In this document: piece by piece, positions 37,535 to 46,327 of the stretch
How the letters are laid out: each line of letters begins with the position of its first letter
Position numbering within the stretch: position 1 is the first letter of the stretch
NCBI RefSeq assembly: GCF_008801925.2
Contig: NZ_CP062803.1
Location: forward strand, 186,001-250,000
Direction of reading: 5' to 3'
Length of the DNA stretch: 64,000 bases
Source of the DNA: Cupriavidus basilensis
GTDB lineage: Bacteria; Pseudomonadota; Gammaproteobacteria; Burkholderiales; Burkholderiaceae
The notes under the pieces: generated by a model
Databases searched by the model: none
The model's input: only the letters and a program-made list of their open reading frames with translations
Told to the model about the DNA's origin: nothing
Program-made: the position numbers and the translations under genes

Positions 37535-38398
37535 TTATGCCTGCGCCGGCTGCGCACCACCCGCCGCCTGCAACCGCACATTCAACTCCTTCCGATACCG
37601 GTTCAAATCCTGCACGGTCTCGAAAGTGCGCTCGAACAGCAGCGACATATTGTGCAGGATCCGCTCGATCACCTTCTTCTCCCAGCCTTCGTCGAAGCGG
37701 ATCTGCTCGTCGAGCCAGTGCTCGAGCCAGTCCGGGTCCGGCAGGCGCGACTGGATGGTGTCGTTGGGGAACAACGCCTTGTTGACGTGCAGGTTGGTCG
37801 GGTGCAGCGGCTTTTCAGTGCGGCGGGCGGAGGCCATCAGCACGCCGATCTTGGCGAAGGCCGAGCGGGCGCTGTCGCCGAACTGGTTCAGGTATTTCTT
37901 CATGTAGCGCAGGTAGGCGCCGCCGTGGCGGGCTTCATCCTGCGACAGGGTGCGGTAGATCTGCTTGATCACCGGCTCGGTGTGCCATTCGGCGGCACGG
38001 CGGTACCAGTGGTTGAGGCGGATCTCGCCGCAGAAATGCAGCATCAGGGTTTCCAGCGGCGGGGCCGGGTCGAACTCGAAGCGCACGGCGTGCAGCTCTT
38101 CTTCGGTCGGCACCAGGTCCGGGCGGAAGCGGCGCAGGTATTCCATCAACACCAGCGAATGCTTCTGCTCTTCAAAGAACCAGATGCTCATGAAGGCCGA
38201 AAAGTCGGAATCGTGGCGGTTGTCGCGCAGGAACATCTCGGTGGCGGGCAGGGCCGACCATTCCGTGATGGCATTCATGCGGATCGTCTTGGCCTGGTCG
38301 TCAGTGAGCAGGCTCGGGTCGAAGGAATCCCAGGGGATGTCCTTGTCCATGTGCCAACGTACCGCTTCCAGCGATTTGAACAGTTCGGGGTAGAGCAT
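37535..38398 (-). CDS. Ferritin-like di-iron protein
   Basis: 287-residue four-helix-bundle protein. Two ExxH metal motifs are visible, FEEQKHS and QDEARHG, with extra acidic residues in the paired helices, as in ferritin-like and acyl-desaturase-like families. No signal peptide, so cytoplasmic. Typical of Cupriavidus but without an assigned reaction. Its 3' end lies against element C and shows wobble bias. A possible Fur-type site overlaps its promoter. Confidence 0.75.
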   Translation of the reverse strand: MLYPELFKSLEAVRWHMDKDIPWDSFDPSLLTDDQAKTIRMNAITEWSALPATEMFLRDNRHDSDFSAFMSIWFFEEQKHSLVLMEYLRRFRPDLVPTEEELHAVRFEFDPAPPLETLMLHFCGEIRLNHWYRRAAEWHTEPVIKQIYRTLSQDEARHGGAYLRYMKKYLNQFGDSARSAFAKIGVLMASARRTEKPLHPTNLHVNKALFPNDTIQSRLPDPDWLEHWLDEQIRFDEGWEKKVIERILHNMSLLFERTFETVQDLNRYRKELNVRLQAAGGAQPAQA

Positions 38399-38423
38399 GG
38401 TAAGCCTTTGAAATTACGGGCAG

Positions 38424-38453
38424 ATTCTACCAGATGCGAATTATTCCCAATGC
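38424..38453 (-). promoter_or_regulatory. Candidate promoter with Fur-like box for the ferritin-like gene
   Basis: Reading the minus strand, TAGAAT (38424-38429) is a 5/6 -10 and TTGGGA (38445-38450) a weak -35 with 15-bp spacing. The plus-strand segment ATGCGAATTATTCCCAATGC (38434-38453) resembles beta-proteobacterial Fur boxes and covers the -35 region. Match judged by eye only. Confidence 0.4.
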
Positions 38454-38617
38454 CCTTTTTAAGCGCAAAGGAAGGGGGTGTTTGCGGCTGAACCTGCTCG
38501 ATGCCCAATTTATGGGCGAATATCGCGCCTTTTCTTGCTTTTACTGGTGCGAAAAAGAGCGGTATGCGTTGCTCTGCGCCAAGTCCGACGATGCGGCAAG
38601 CCCGTTGTGCCCTTAAG

Positions 38618-39859
38618 TCAGGCCGTCACACCGGCGGGTGGTTCGATATCAAGTGTAACCGTCCGTGCGGGCGTTGCGTTCGTGTCGTCGCCATCATCGG
38701 GCGGGATGACATCATAGAGGAACGCCGCGAGTTCGTGCTGTTGCGCCAGGGCGTCTTTCTCGCCCAGGTCGATCAGGGCCTGGGTGAACTCGGGCTCGAA
38801 CAGCAGGTAGCTGGCAAAGGCCGCGCCGCGCGCTTCGGTGCCGCCCAACGGTGTCAGCAGGGCGCGCACGGTGCGGGGCAGCTGCTGCACATGCGTCGCG
38901 GCAATGGATTCGATGGGCTCGCTGGGCGAGATCGTCATCACCTGCACCGGGCGCCAGCCTTCGCGGTCGTTGGCGATCTCCGGCACGCGCGAGAGCAGGC
39001 TGTTGATGTGCTGCAGCCGTTCCAGGTCAGCGCTTAGCCCGTCGAGGAAGATGCTGGCCAGGGCCTGGCCGCCCACCTGCGCCAGTGACGGGTAGCCGCC
39101 GGCAGGCACGGTGTCGAACCAGCCCGGGCGCTGGCGGGAGGCCGCGCCGATGGCCAGGATGCGGGACGCGCCCAGGTGGATGGCCGGCGACAGGGGCGAC
39201 ATCTGGCGCATGGTGCCGTCGCCGAACCACTCATGGTGGCCTTCGAGCTCCAGCGGCAGCGCGGGGAACAGGAAGGGGATGGAGGACGACGCCAGGAGGT
39301 GGTCCACGCCGATCCTGGCTTCCACGGCCAGCCGCTGGCTGCGGCGCCACGGATGGATGCGGCGGTGCGACTGGTAGAACGTGACGTGGCGCCCGGTGGT
39401 ATAGGACAGCGCCGTCACGGCAAAGGCCTGGAGGTCGCCGGCGTCCAGGCTGGCCTGCACCCGCTCGGGGTCGAACAGCTCGCTGAGCAGGCCGCCCAGC
39501 GGCGCGTTGTCGAACAGCGCCCGCGGCGCGCGCCGGATGGCCCAGCCGAAAGCCAGCGCGGAGAGCCACCGCGCGCCGGACGCACCCACGCCGACGATGC
39601 CGGTGCGGTAAACATCCTCGGCATGGATGCCGCTCCACAGCGCGGCCAGGCTATCGGCCGCGACGTGGAAGTTGGCCGCGTTGATCGCCATGCCGGCGCC
39701 GTTGATGGCGCCGGCCGAGGTGCCGCAAATGATGTCGAAGGGAATGCGGCCGCTAGCGCGGCCGTGCTGCGCGGCGATGCGCGCGAGGCCGCGTAGCACA
39801 CCGGCCTGGTAGGCGGCGCGGGCGCCGCCGCCCATCATGATCAGCGAGGTGGTCTTCAC
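38618..39859 (-). CDS. Patatin-like phospholipase
   Basis: 413 residues from a GTG start (VKTTSLIMMGGGARAAYQAGV). The patatin signature is complete: glycine-rich oxyanion loop GGGARA, nucleophile Ser48 in GTSAG and catalytic Asp214 in FGDGT. Patatins are lipid acyl hydrolases. It is preceded on the same strand by phaM, 70 bp upstream. A longer frame reaching 40681 is a shadow of phaM. An ATG eight codons in is an alternative start. Confidence 0.88.
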   Translation of the reverse strand: MKTTSLIMMGGGARAAYQAGVLRGLARIAAQHGRASGRIPFDIICGTSAGAINGAGMAINAANFHVAADSLAALWSGIHAEDVYRTGIVGVGASGARWLSALAFGWAIRRAPRALFDNAPLGGLLSELFDPERVQASLDAGDLQAFAVTALSYTTGRHVTFYQSHRRIHPWRRSQRLAVEARIGVDHLLASSSIPFLFPALPLELEGHHEWFGDGTMRQMSPLSPAIHLGASRILAIGAASRQRPGWFDTVPAGGYPSLAQVGGQALASIFLDGLSADLERLQHINSLLSRVPEIANDREGWRPVQVMTISPSEPIESIAATHVQQLPRTVRALLTPLGGTEARGAAFASYLLFEPEFTQALIDLGEKDALAQQHELAAFLYDVIPPDDGDDTNATPARTVTLDIEPPAGVTA

Positions 39860-39929
39860 TGCTGGCGTCCGCTCCGAAATTGGATCACGGGGTTCCCCTG
39901 GCGTTGCGGGACTCAGGTGCGGCTGAGGT

Positions 39930-40829
39930 TCAGGAGGGCTCGCCGGAAGTATCGGCCGAGCCGTTGGCACTGCCTTGTGGCTCGGCGGGCTTGGCCGCCG
40001 CGGATTTCTTGCTGGCCGGGCGTGTGGCCTTGGGCGCGGGTTTGGCGGCCGGCTTGGCCCCGGCCTTGGTGCCCGCTGCCTTGCTGGCTGGCTTGTGCGC
40101 CGGCCTGGCCTTGCTGGCAGGCGCCTTGCCTTCCGGCCTGGCGGTGGGCGCGGGGGCGGTTTCGGGCGTGGCCGTGCCGGGCATGCCAGGCATGCCAAAG
40201 CCGCCCAGGTTACCGAGATTTCCAAACGGCGACATGCTGGCGGTGGCGGCGCTGCTGGCGATCTGGTTGAATTGCTGCTGCAGCACATCCCACCACAGGC
40301 TGGCATCCGGCGGGGTGGCGTCACCCGGGCCGCCAGCGTGGCCGGCAGTGTGGCCAGATGCCGCGGCCGGCTCTGGCGCCTGGCCAGCTTCGGGCGCATC
40401 GGGGCCGTTGTCTTCCTCGTCCTCGTTTTCCTCGACCGTGGGCTCGGGCCAGACGCGCCGGGCCGCAGGGGGCTCGGCGGGTTGCTGGTAGGGCGCCGCG
40501 CTGGGCGAGTTGGCCGCGCGCGCCACGTTTTCCATCGCGCTTTGCATCGCCTCCGGCGAGAGCGCGGTGCCGATGGTCTGCAACGCCACCAGCGTGGCGC
40601 GCTGCACTTCCAGGCCCTGGATGGTGGTGCGCAGCAGGTTGGTATTGAGCTGCAGCCAGCCTTCCACGGCCTTGAGGTCATGGATGCGCTTGTCGACGTC
40701 CTCCAGGTTCATCGGTGGGGTCATGGCCTGCAGGCCGGGCATCAGCCCGCCCGGCATGCCGGCGGCACTGCCCCACATCTTGCGGAGGAACTCGAAGCCG
40801 TTGGTGAAATCTGGAATCTGGCCGAACAT
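39930..40829 (-). CDS. phaM: PhaM-family PHB granule regulatory protein
   Basis: 299 residues. The N-terminal half ([20 protein letters not shown] and [22 protein letters not shown]) matches the PhaM family; the C-terminal part is a lysine/alanine/proline tail (about 225-299) of the kind that binds DNA. In C. necator H16, PhaM binds the PHB synthase PhaC1 and attaches granules to the nucleoid. GGAGG nine bases before the ATG fixes the start. The middle is Glu/Pro-rich and low complexity. Longer than the H16 protein as I recall it. Confidence 0.85.
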   Translation of the reverse strand: MFGQIPDFTNGFEFLRKMWGSAAGMPGGLMPGLQAMTPPMNLEDVDKRIHDLKAVEGWLQLNTNLLRTTIQGLEVQRATLVALQTIGTALSPEAMQSAMENVARAANSPSAAPYQQPAEPPAARRVWPEPTVEENEDEEDNGPDAPEAGQAPEPAAASGHTAGHAGGPGDATPPDASLWWDVLQQQFNQIASSAATASMSPFGNLGNLGGFGMPGMPGTATPETAPAPTARPEGKAPASKARPAHKPASKAAGTKAGAKPAAKPAPKATRPASKKSAAAKPAEPQGSANGSADTSGEPS

Positions 40830-40898
40830 GGTCTCGCCTCCGGGGGTCGGCAGCCGGCGGTGCCGGCTGCGGAACTGCATTGATCGGAACTACCTGCG

Positions 40899-41783
40899 TT
40901 ACTCGAACTGCGGCGGCCGCTTTTGCCGCAGGCTGGCTACGCCTTCCTGCACATCGGGGCCGGCAAAGCCCATGAATTCCAGCGCCAGCGAGGCATCGAA
41001 CGAGGGGCCCGCCATGCGCAGCCAGTTATTCAGCGCGTACTTGGTCCAGCGGATCGCCGTCTGCGACCCGGCGGCCAGCCGGCGCGCCACGTCGAAGGCG
41101 CGCTCGACCAGTTCCTCTTCGTCCACGGTCAGCGACACCAGCCCGATGCGCTCGGCCTCTTCGCCGCTCACCGACTCGCACAGCATCAGATAGTACTTGG
41201 CCTTGGCCATCCCGCACAGCAGAGGCCACACGATTGCGGCATGGTCCCCGGCCGCCACACCCAGGCGTGTATGGCCATCGACGATGCGCGCGGTCCTGGC
41301 CGCGATCGAGATATCGGCCAGCAGGCCAGCCACCAGCCCGGCGCCGACCGCCGGGCCGTGCATGGCGGACACGATCGGCTTGTCGCAATTGATCACGTTG
41401 TAGACCAGGTCCCGGGCCTCGTGCCACACGCGGGTGCGGGTGGCGAAATCGTTGGCCATGTCTTCCACCAGGGACAGGTCGCCGCCGGCCGAAAAGCCTT
41501 TGCCTTCGCCGCGGATCAGCGCCACGCGCACGTCCGGATCGGCCGACACGTCGCGCCAGATCTCCGCCAGCTCGCGGTGCATATTGGCATCGGCTGTGGC
41601 CAGCTTGCGGTTGGCGGACTGTTGCGCACCCATCACGATCTCGAGGATGGGGCCATGCCGGCGCAGGGTCAGTGCCTGGTAGCGGTCGTAGCGTGGCGAC
41701 AACGGCGCGTCGTCAACGTTGTCCGTGCCGGACGCTAGCGGGGTGGAAGAAAGCGTGGGCGCTTGCGGAGGGATTGCGGTCAT
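40899..41783 (-). CDS. Enoyl-CoA hydratase/isomerase family protein
   Basis: 294 residues of the crotonase fold. The oxyanion-hole motifs are [13 protein letters not shown] and [18 protein letters not shown]. The catalytic glutamates of classical hydratases are not obvious, so hydratase, isomerase or hydrolase activity cannot be told apart. First ATG at 41783 adds a short Ser/Thr-rich N-terminus. It lies near the FAH-hydrolase and solute-receptor genes on the same strand, suggesting degradation of an organic acid via a CoA thioester. Confidence 0.85.
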   Translation of the reverse strand: MTAIPPQAPTLSSTPLASGTDNVDDAPLSPRYDRYQALTLRRHGPILEIVMGAQQSANRKLATADANMHRELAEIWRDVSADPDVRVALIRGEGKGFSAGGDLSLVEDMANDFATRTRVWHEARDLVYNVINCDKPIVSAMHGPAVGAGLVAGLLADISIAARTARIVDGHTRLGVAAGDHAAIVWPLLCGMAKAKYYLMLCESVSGEEAERIGLVSLTVDEEELVERAFDVARRLAAGSQTAIRWTKYALNNWLRMAGPSFDASLALEFMGFAGPDVQEGVASLRQKRPPQFE

Positions 41784-41976
41784 GGGGCAGCGATGGCCGG
41801 GGCCATTCCTTGGTGACGCGTGGGGGCCGGGCCGCGAAAACGGCCCGGGTCGCCGCCGGTGGCTGCCTGGCGCAGTCGACGGCAATTAGCCAACCGTTCG
41901 GTCGGTCAATTATAAGCACTCCCATCGCCGCGCGGCCAGCGGCGAACAGCCTGGCCCGCGGCACTCCCGTTTAGCC

Positions 41977-42960
41977 TCAGCCCTTGGCCGACACCAGCTG
42001 GTCGATCGCGCCGAACACCGAGCGGCCCTGCGCATCGAACATCTCGATCTTGACCGCGTCGCCGAACTTCATGAAGCCGGTGACCGGCTGGCCGCCGTCG
42101 ATGATCTCCAGCATGCGCTTCTCGGCGATGCAGCAGTAGCCCTTGCTGCGGTCGACGTTGGAGATGGTGCCTGAGCCGACGATGCTGCCGGCGCGCACAT
42201 TGCGCGTCTTGCAGATATGGGCGATGAGCTGGCCGAAATCGAACACCATGTCGGTGCCGCAGTCGGGCGCGCCCACCTGCTTGCTGTTCCAGTGGACGGT
42301 CATCGGCAGGTGCACGCGACGCTCGCGCCAGGCTTCGCCCAGTTCGTCGGGCGTGACCGCCACCGGCGAGAAGGCGGTGGCCGGCTTGCTCTGGAAGAAG
42401 CCGAAGCCCTTGCCCAGCTCGGCGGGGATCAGGTTGCGCAGGGAGACATCGTTGGCCAGCATGATCAGCCGGATGGCGTCGGCGGCCTGCTCGGGCTTGG
42501 CGCCCATCTTCACGTCGCCGGTGATGACGGCGACCTCGGCCTCGAAGTCGATGCCGAAGGCTTCGCTGGCGCACACGATATCGTCATGCGGGCCGATCAT
42601 GTCGTCGGAGCCGCCCTGGTACATGAGCGGATCGGTCCAGAACTCCGGCGGCATCTCGGCGCCGCGCGCGCGGCGCACCAGTTCCACGTGGTTGACGTAG
42701 GCGGAGCCGTCGGCCCACTGGTAGGCGCGCGGCAGCGGCGCCATGCATGCCCTGGGGTCGAAGGCGAAGGGGTGGCGCGCGCGGCCCGCGTTCAGGGCAT
42801 CGTAGACGTCCTGCAGCTGCGGTGCGTAGAAATTCCAGTCATCCAGCACGGTCTGGAGCTTGCCGGCGACATCGTTGACGTAGTGGGCGGTCTTCAGGTC
42901 GCGCGAGACAACCACGAGCTGGCCGTCGCGCGAGCCGTCCTTGAGGGTGGCGAGTTTCAT
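41977..42960 (-). CDS. Fumarylacetoacetate hydrolase family protein
   Basis: 327 residues. The FAH-family catalytic region is present with metal-binding acidic residues (GIDFEAEVAVITGDV) and motifs NDVSLRNLIPAELGKGFGFFQSKPATAFSP-like and VGSGTISN. These enzymes cleave C-C bonds in acylpyruvates and related catabolites. It follows the solute-receptor gene on the same strand. Confidence 0.9.
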   Translation of the reverse strand: MKLATLKDGSRDGQLVVVSRDLKTAHYVNDVAGKLQTVLDDWNFYAPQLQDVYDALNAGRARHPFAFDPRACMAPLPRAYQWADGSAYVNHVELVRRARGAEMPPEFWTDPLMYQGGSDDMIGPHDDIVCASEAFGIDFEAEVAVITGDVKMGAKPEQAADAIRLIMLANDVSLRNLIPAELGKGFGFFQSKPATAFSPVAVTPDELGEAWRERRVHLPMTVHWNSKQVGAPDCGTDMVFDFGQLIAHICKTRNVRAGSIVGSGTISNVDRSKGYCCIAEKRMLEIIDGGQPVTGFMKFGDAVKIEMFDAQGRSVFGAIDQLVSAKG

Positions 42961-43043
42961 GTATGCGGTGCGATAGGAAAAAAGCAGATCAAGCGGAAAT
43001 CGCGGAAATAGCTGAAAAGCTGAAAAGCTGAATAAGCAGCCCG

Positions 43044-44066
43044 CTAGTCTACCGTGATGCCCTTGGCCTTGATCAGCTTGCCCCAGCGCTCGGCCTCGGC
43101 ATGCGCGTACTGTGCGAATTCCTCGGGCGTGCTGGAGACCGGCTCCACGCCGATGCCTTCGAAGCGTTTCTGCACGTCGGCGCTCTTGAGCGCCTTCACC
43201 AGCTCGGCGTTCAGGCGGGTCACCACCGGCTTGGGGGTGCCGGCCGGCGCCACCACGCCTTGCCAGGCATAGGCTTCGAAGCCGGGCACGCCGGCTTCGG
43301 CCACCGTCGGCACCGCGGGTAGCGCCGTCAGGCGCTTGGGCGTGGCCACGCCCAGCGCGCGCACCTTCCCGGCCGCCACGTTCTGCTGGCCGGAGGCGAG
43401 GTCAAGGAACATCAGTTCGACCTGGCCGGCGAGCAGGTCCTGCACCGCCGGCGCGGCGCCCTTGTAGGGCACGTGGGTCATCCTGGTCTTGGTCTGGTCC
43501 ATGAACAGCTCCATGGCCAGGTGGTGCGGGCTGCCCGCGCCCGGCGAGGCGAAATTCACCTTGCCGGGATTCTTCTGCACATATTCAATGGCTTCCTTGA
43601 GCGTGCGCGCCGGGAAGTTCGGCGTTGCCACCAGGATCAGCGGAAAGCGCGCCACCATCCCCACGTGCACGAAGTCCTTGTCGGCGTTGTAAGGCAGCTT
43701 CTTGTACAGCGACGGATTGGCCGCCAGGGTGGCGGTATCGGCGGTCAGCAGCGTGTAGCCATCGGGCTTGCCATGCGCCACGGCGTCGGCGCCGACAATG
43801 GTGGCCGCGCCCGGGCGGTTATCGATCACCACCTGCTGGCCTAGCGCCGGCGTGATGGCCTGGCCCAGCGTGCGCGCCACGACGTCGGTGCCGCCTCCCG
43901 CCGGATAGGGCACGACCCAGCGGATCGGCTGGGCGGGCCAGTTGTCGGCGGCACAGGCAGGCTGGAACGCGGCGGCGCCCAGCGTCAGCGCGGCTAGCAG
44001 CGGCGCAGCGCAGGCGCGCCATGCTTGCAGGGCGGGGCGATGGCCGAAGGGGAAAAGGCGGGTCAT
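43044..44066 (-). CDS. Bug-family (TTT) periplasmic solute-binding receptor
   Basis: 340 residues. An N-terminal signal peptide ends near ACAADNWP; the mature protein shows Bug motifs PIRWVVPYPAGGGTDVVAR and AGSPHHLAMELF. Bug receptors bind carboxylates for tripartite tricarboxylate transporters or signalling; the membrane subunits are not adjacent. AGGAG eight bases before the ATG fixes the start. Divergent from the IclR gene, which probably controls it. Confidence 0.93.
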   Translation of the reverse strand: MTRLFPFGHRPALQAWRACAAPLLAALTLGAAAFQPACAADNWPAQPIRWVVPYPAGGGTDVVARTLGQAITPALGQQVVIDNRPGAATIVGADAVAHGKPDGYTLLTADTATLAANPSLYKKLPYNADKDFVHVGMVARFPLILVATPNFPARTLKEAIEYVQKNPGKVNFASPGAGSPHHLAMELFMDQTKTRMTHVPYKGAAPAVQDLLAGQVELMFLDLASGQQNVAAGKVRALGVATPKRLTALPAVPTVAEAGVPGFEAYAWQGVVAPAGTPKPVVTRLNAELVKALKSADVQKRFEGIGVEPVSSTPEEFAQYAHAEAERWGKLIKAKGITVD

Positions 44067-44177
44067 TTTCGTCTCCTGTAGAAAGCGGCCGCGCCGCGCC
44101 ATCAGGATTGCATGGCGGCATGCCCGCGCCGGTATTGGCCGGTGCCGAAGATATCGATTCGCCCCGACCTGTGTATG

Positions 44178-44243
44178 TGCGCTCAAAGGTGCGCTCAAAG
44201 TCTACCGACGGTTTAAAAATTGGTAAATCGATTTCGCTATAGT
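44178..44243. promoter_or_regulatory. Operator-like sites between the Bug receptor and iclR genes
   Basis: Within the 273-bp divergent gap: an 11-bp direct repeat TGCGCTCAAAG (44178-44188 and 44190-44200), a perfect 10-bp palindrome AAATCGATTT (44225-44234) and a TATAGT -10-like box (44238-44243). The cluster is AT-rich against its surroundings and is the likely binding place of the IclR protein. Confidence 0.45.
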
Positions 44244-44339
44244 AAATTCATGGGCCGGGCGGCATGATTGCTTTGCATGCGCGCAGCCGGTGTGTGTGAC
44301 TGATGCATTTCTTTTTCGATTTCTTGCCCCCGTTGCCGC

Positions 44340-45176
44340 ATGACCGAACCTGAAGAAGACGATTCCAAACTGCGTTCCGGCATCCAGTCGATCGAGGTTG
44401 GCTTCAAGCTGCTGCAGGCGCTGGCGGCATCGCCGCGCGCCATGATGCTGCGCGACCTTGCCGCCGCCGCCGACATGAATCCGGCCAAGGCGCATCGCTA
44501 CCTGGTCAGCTTCCAGCGGCTCGGCGTGGTGGTGCAGGACCCGGTTGGCGGGCGCTACGATCTCGGGCCGTTCGCGCTGCAACTGGGCCTCGCCGGCCTC
44601 AATCGGCTCGACCCGGTCAAGAAGGCCCGCCCGATCCTGTCGCAATTGCGCGACGAGATGGACCAGACCATTGGCATCGCCGTCTGGGGCAACCACGGCC
44701 CGACCATCGTGCACTGGGAGGAATCCAGCCACCCGGTCACGGTCAGCCTGCGCCTGGGCGACGTGATGCCCATGCTCAACTCCGCCACCGGCAGGCTGTA
44801 CGGCGCCTACCTGCCGAAACAACAGACGCGGCCGCTGGTCGAACGGGAACTGGCGGAGCGTGGCCATGACGATATTCCCGACCTGCCGCGCTCGCTGGCC
44901 GACTATGACGTGGTCTGCGAAGACGTTCGCGCCCACGGCGCGGCGCGTGTGAAGGGCGGCGTGCTGCCGGGCATCAATGCGTTTTCGATGCCGGTGTTCG
45001 ATGCCAATGGCCACGTGGCGATGGCGCTGATCGTGCTGGGCGCGCAGAGCGTATTCGATGCAGAATGGGGCGGGACGGTCGACCGTCATGTGCGCGATAT
45101 TGCCCGGCAGATTTCTTCGGAGCTTGGTTACCTTGGTGGCAGCCCGACGAGCGGGCCGAACGGCCCTCACCCGTAA
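44340..45176 (+). CDS. IclR-family transcriptional regulator
   Basis: 278 residues. N-terminal winged helix-turn-helix (about 15-70, LRDLAAAADMNPAKAHRYLVSF) and C-terminal IclR effector-binding domain (about 90-260). IclR proteins sense small organic acids and usually control a divergent catabolic operon, here Bug receptor-FAH hydrolase-enoyl-CoA hydratase. Its 3' end overlaps the next gene by about 41 bp in another frame. Confidence 0.92.
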   Translation: MTEPEEDDSKLRSGIQSIEVGFKLLQALAASPRAMMLRDLAAAADMNPAKAHRYLVSFQRLGVVVQDPVGGRYDLGPFALQLGLAGLNRLDPVKKARPILSQLRDEMDQTIGIAVWGNHGPTIVHWEESSHPVTVSLRLGDVMPMLNSATGRLYGAYLPKQQTRPLVERELAERGHDDIPDLPRSLADYDVVCEDVRAHGAARVKGGVLPGINAFSMPVFDANGHVAMALIVLGAQSVFDAEWGGTVDRHVRDIARQISSELGYLGGSPTSGPNGPHP

Positions 45177-46227
45177 GCCGACCTCGCGCCGCCTGCGCTG
45201 GGCGGTGGCGCTTGCGCTGGTGCTGGCTGCCCACTTGCTGGCGGTGCTGGGCCTGCTGCATATGCCCGGGCTGCCGCGGGACCCGACCGCGCCGCCGCCG
45301 CTCGAAGCCATCCTGCTGCCGCCGCCGGCGCCACCGGCACCCGCAGCGCCGCCACGCCCGGCCCCGGCCGCACCAAAGCGGCCTCCGGCGGCGCGCGTGG
45401 AGCCCACGCCCACGCCCACGCCTGCGCCCCCGGTTGAAGCCCCCGCCGCCCCTGAGGCGCCAGCGCTGCTTGCCACGCCTGGCGCCGGCCCTTCCATGGC
45501 GAGCGCCGCTGGCAGCGCCGGGAGCAGTGCGGCGCCCGCGTCCGCGCCGGCGGCCACGCAGGCTGCGGCGCCCCCTGACAACGTCCGCTACGCGGCGCCC
45601 CCATCCACGCTGCTGCACTACGCCAGCTTCGTCAATGGCGTGCAGAACCCGGATGGCCTGATCCGCTGGCAGCACGACGGCGCGCACTACCAGCTCGCTG
45701 TGGAGACACGGGTGCTGTGGTTCCGCTTCGCCTTTCACAGCACCGGCGCGCTCAATGAGCGCGGCCTCGCGCCCGAGCGCTATGAGGAGAGCCGCCGTAA
45801 CCGCGTCGAGGCGGCACGCTTCGATCGCGCTGCCGGCACGCTCGTCTTCGAGGGGCGCGGCAAGCAGGAGCCGCTGCCGGCCGCGGGCCAGGACCGTTTC
45901 AGCGTGTTCCTGCAACTGGTGGGGCTGGTGCGGGGCAATCCGCAGCGCTACGCCACGCCGGGCGTGACGGAAACCTTCGATGTGGCGGATACGCGTGACC
46001 TGGAGCCCATGCAGGTGCAGTATGTGGGGGACGAGGAGGTGGATACTGGCCATGGCTCGGTGCGGGCCAAGCACTTCGTGCGGCTGCCGCGCCATGCCAA
46101 TGATCGCCGGCGCGTGGAAGTGTGGCTGGCGCAGTCGCTGCAGTGGATGCCAGTGAAGCTGCAGCAGACGGAGCCCGACGGCACGCAGATCGAACTCGTT
46201 TATCGCGATAGCGAACCGCTGCGCTGA
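45136..46227 (+). CDS. DUF3108 domain protein with N-terminal anchor and proline-rich linker
   Basis: 363 residues from GTG at 45136 (VAARRAGRTALTRKP); the start is uncertain because the frame is open back to 45058. A membrane helix (about 22-45) is followed by a Pro/Ala-rich linker of about 110 residues, as in TonB-like proteins, and a C-terminal DUF3108 domain (about 155-360). The topology suggests an inner-membrane anchor with a periplasm-spanning arm. DUF3108 function is unknown. It overlaps the end of iclR out of frame. Confidence 0.75.
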   Translation: MAARRAGRTALTRKPTSRRLRWAVALALVLAAHLLAVLGLLHMPGLPRDPTAPPPLEAILLPPPAPPAPAAPPRPAPAAPKRPPAARVEPTPTPTPAPPVEAPAAPEAPALLATPGAGPSMASAAGSAGSSAAPASAPAATQAAAPPDNVRYAAPPSTLLHYASFVNGVQNPDGLIRWQHDGAHYQLAVETRVLWFRFAFHSTGALNERGLAPERYEESRRNRVEAARFDRAAGTLVFEGRGKQEPLPAAGQDRFSVFLQLVGLVRGNPQRYATPGVTETFDVADTRDLEPMQVQYVGDEEVDTGHGSVRAKHFVRLPRHANDRRRVEVWLAQSLQWMPVKLQQTEPDGTQIELVYRDSEPLR

Positions 46228-46327
46228 GCCTGCAAGCTGCTTTCAGGCCGACTCAAGCCATCCGCAAGCTGCGGCCTCGGCCGCCGCTGTGGTTCACCGT
46301 GTTTTCACCAACATCCGGAGACCCGTC

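Noticed and set aside
38434..38616. 60-residue plus-strand frame between the ferritin-like and patatin genes
   Set aside because: No family resemblance, no Shine-Dalgarno, and it overlaps the likely promoter of the ferritin-like gene.
38618..40681. 687-codon frame joining patatin to an upstream arginine/proline-rich extension
   Set aside because: The extension is phaM read in the wrong frame; patatin starts at the GTG at 39859.
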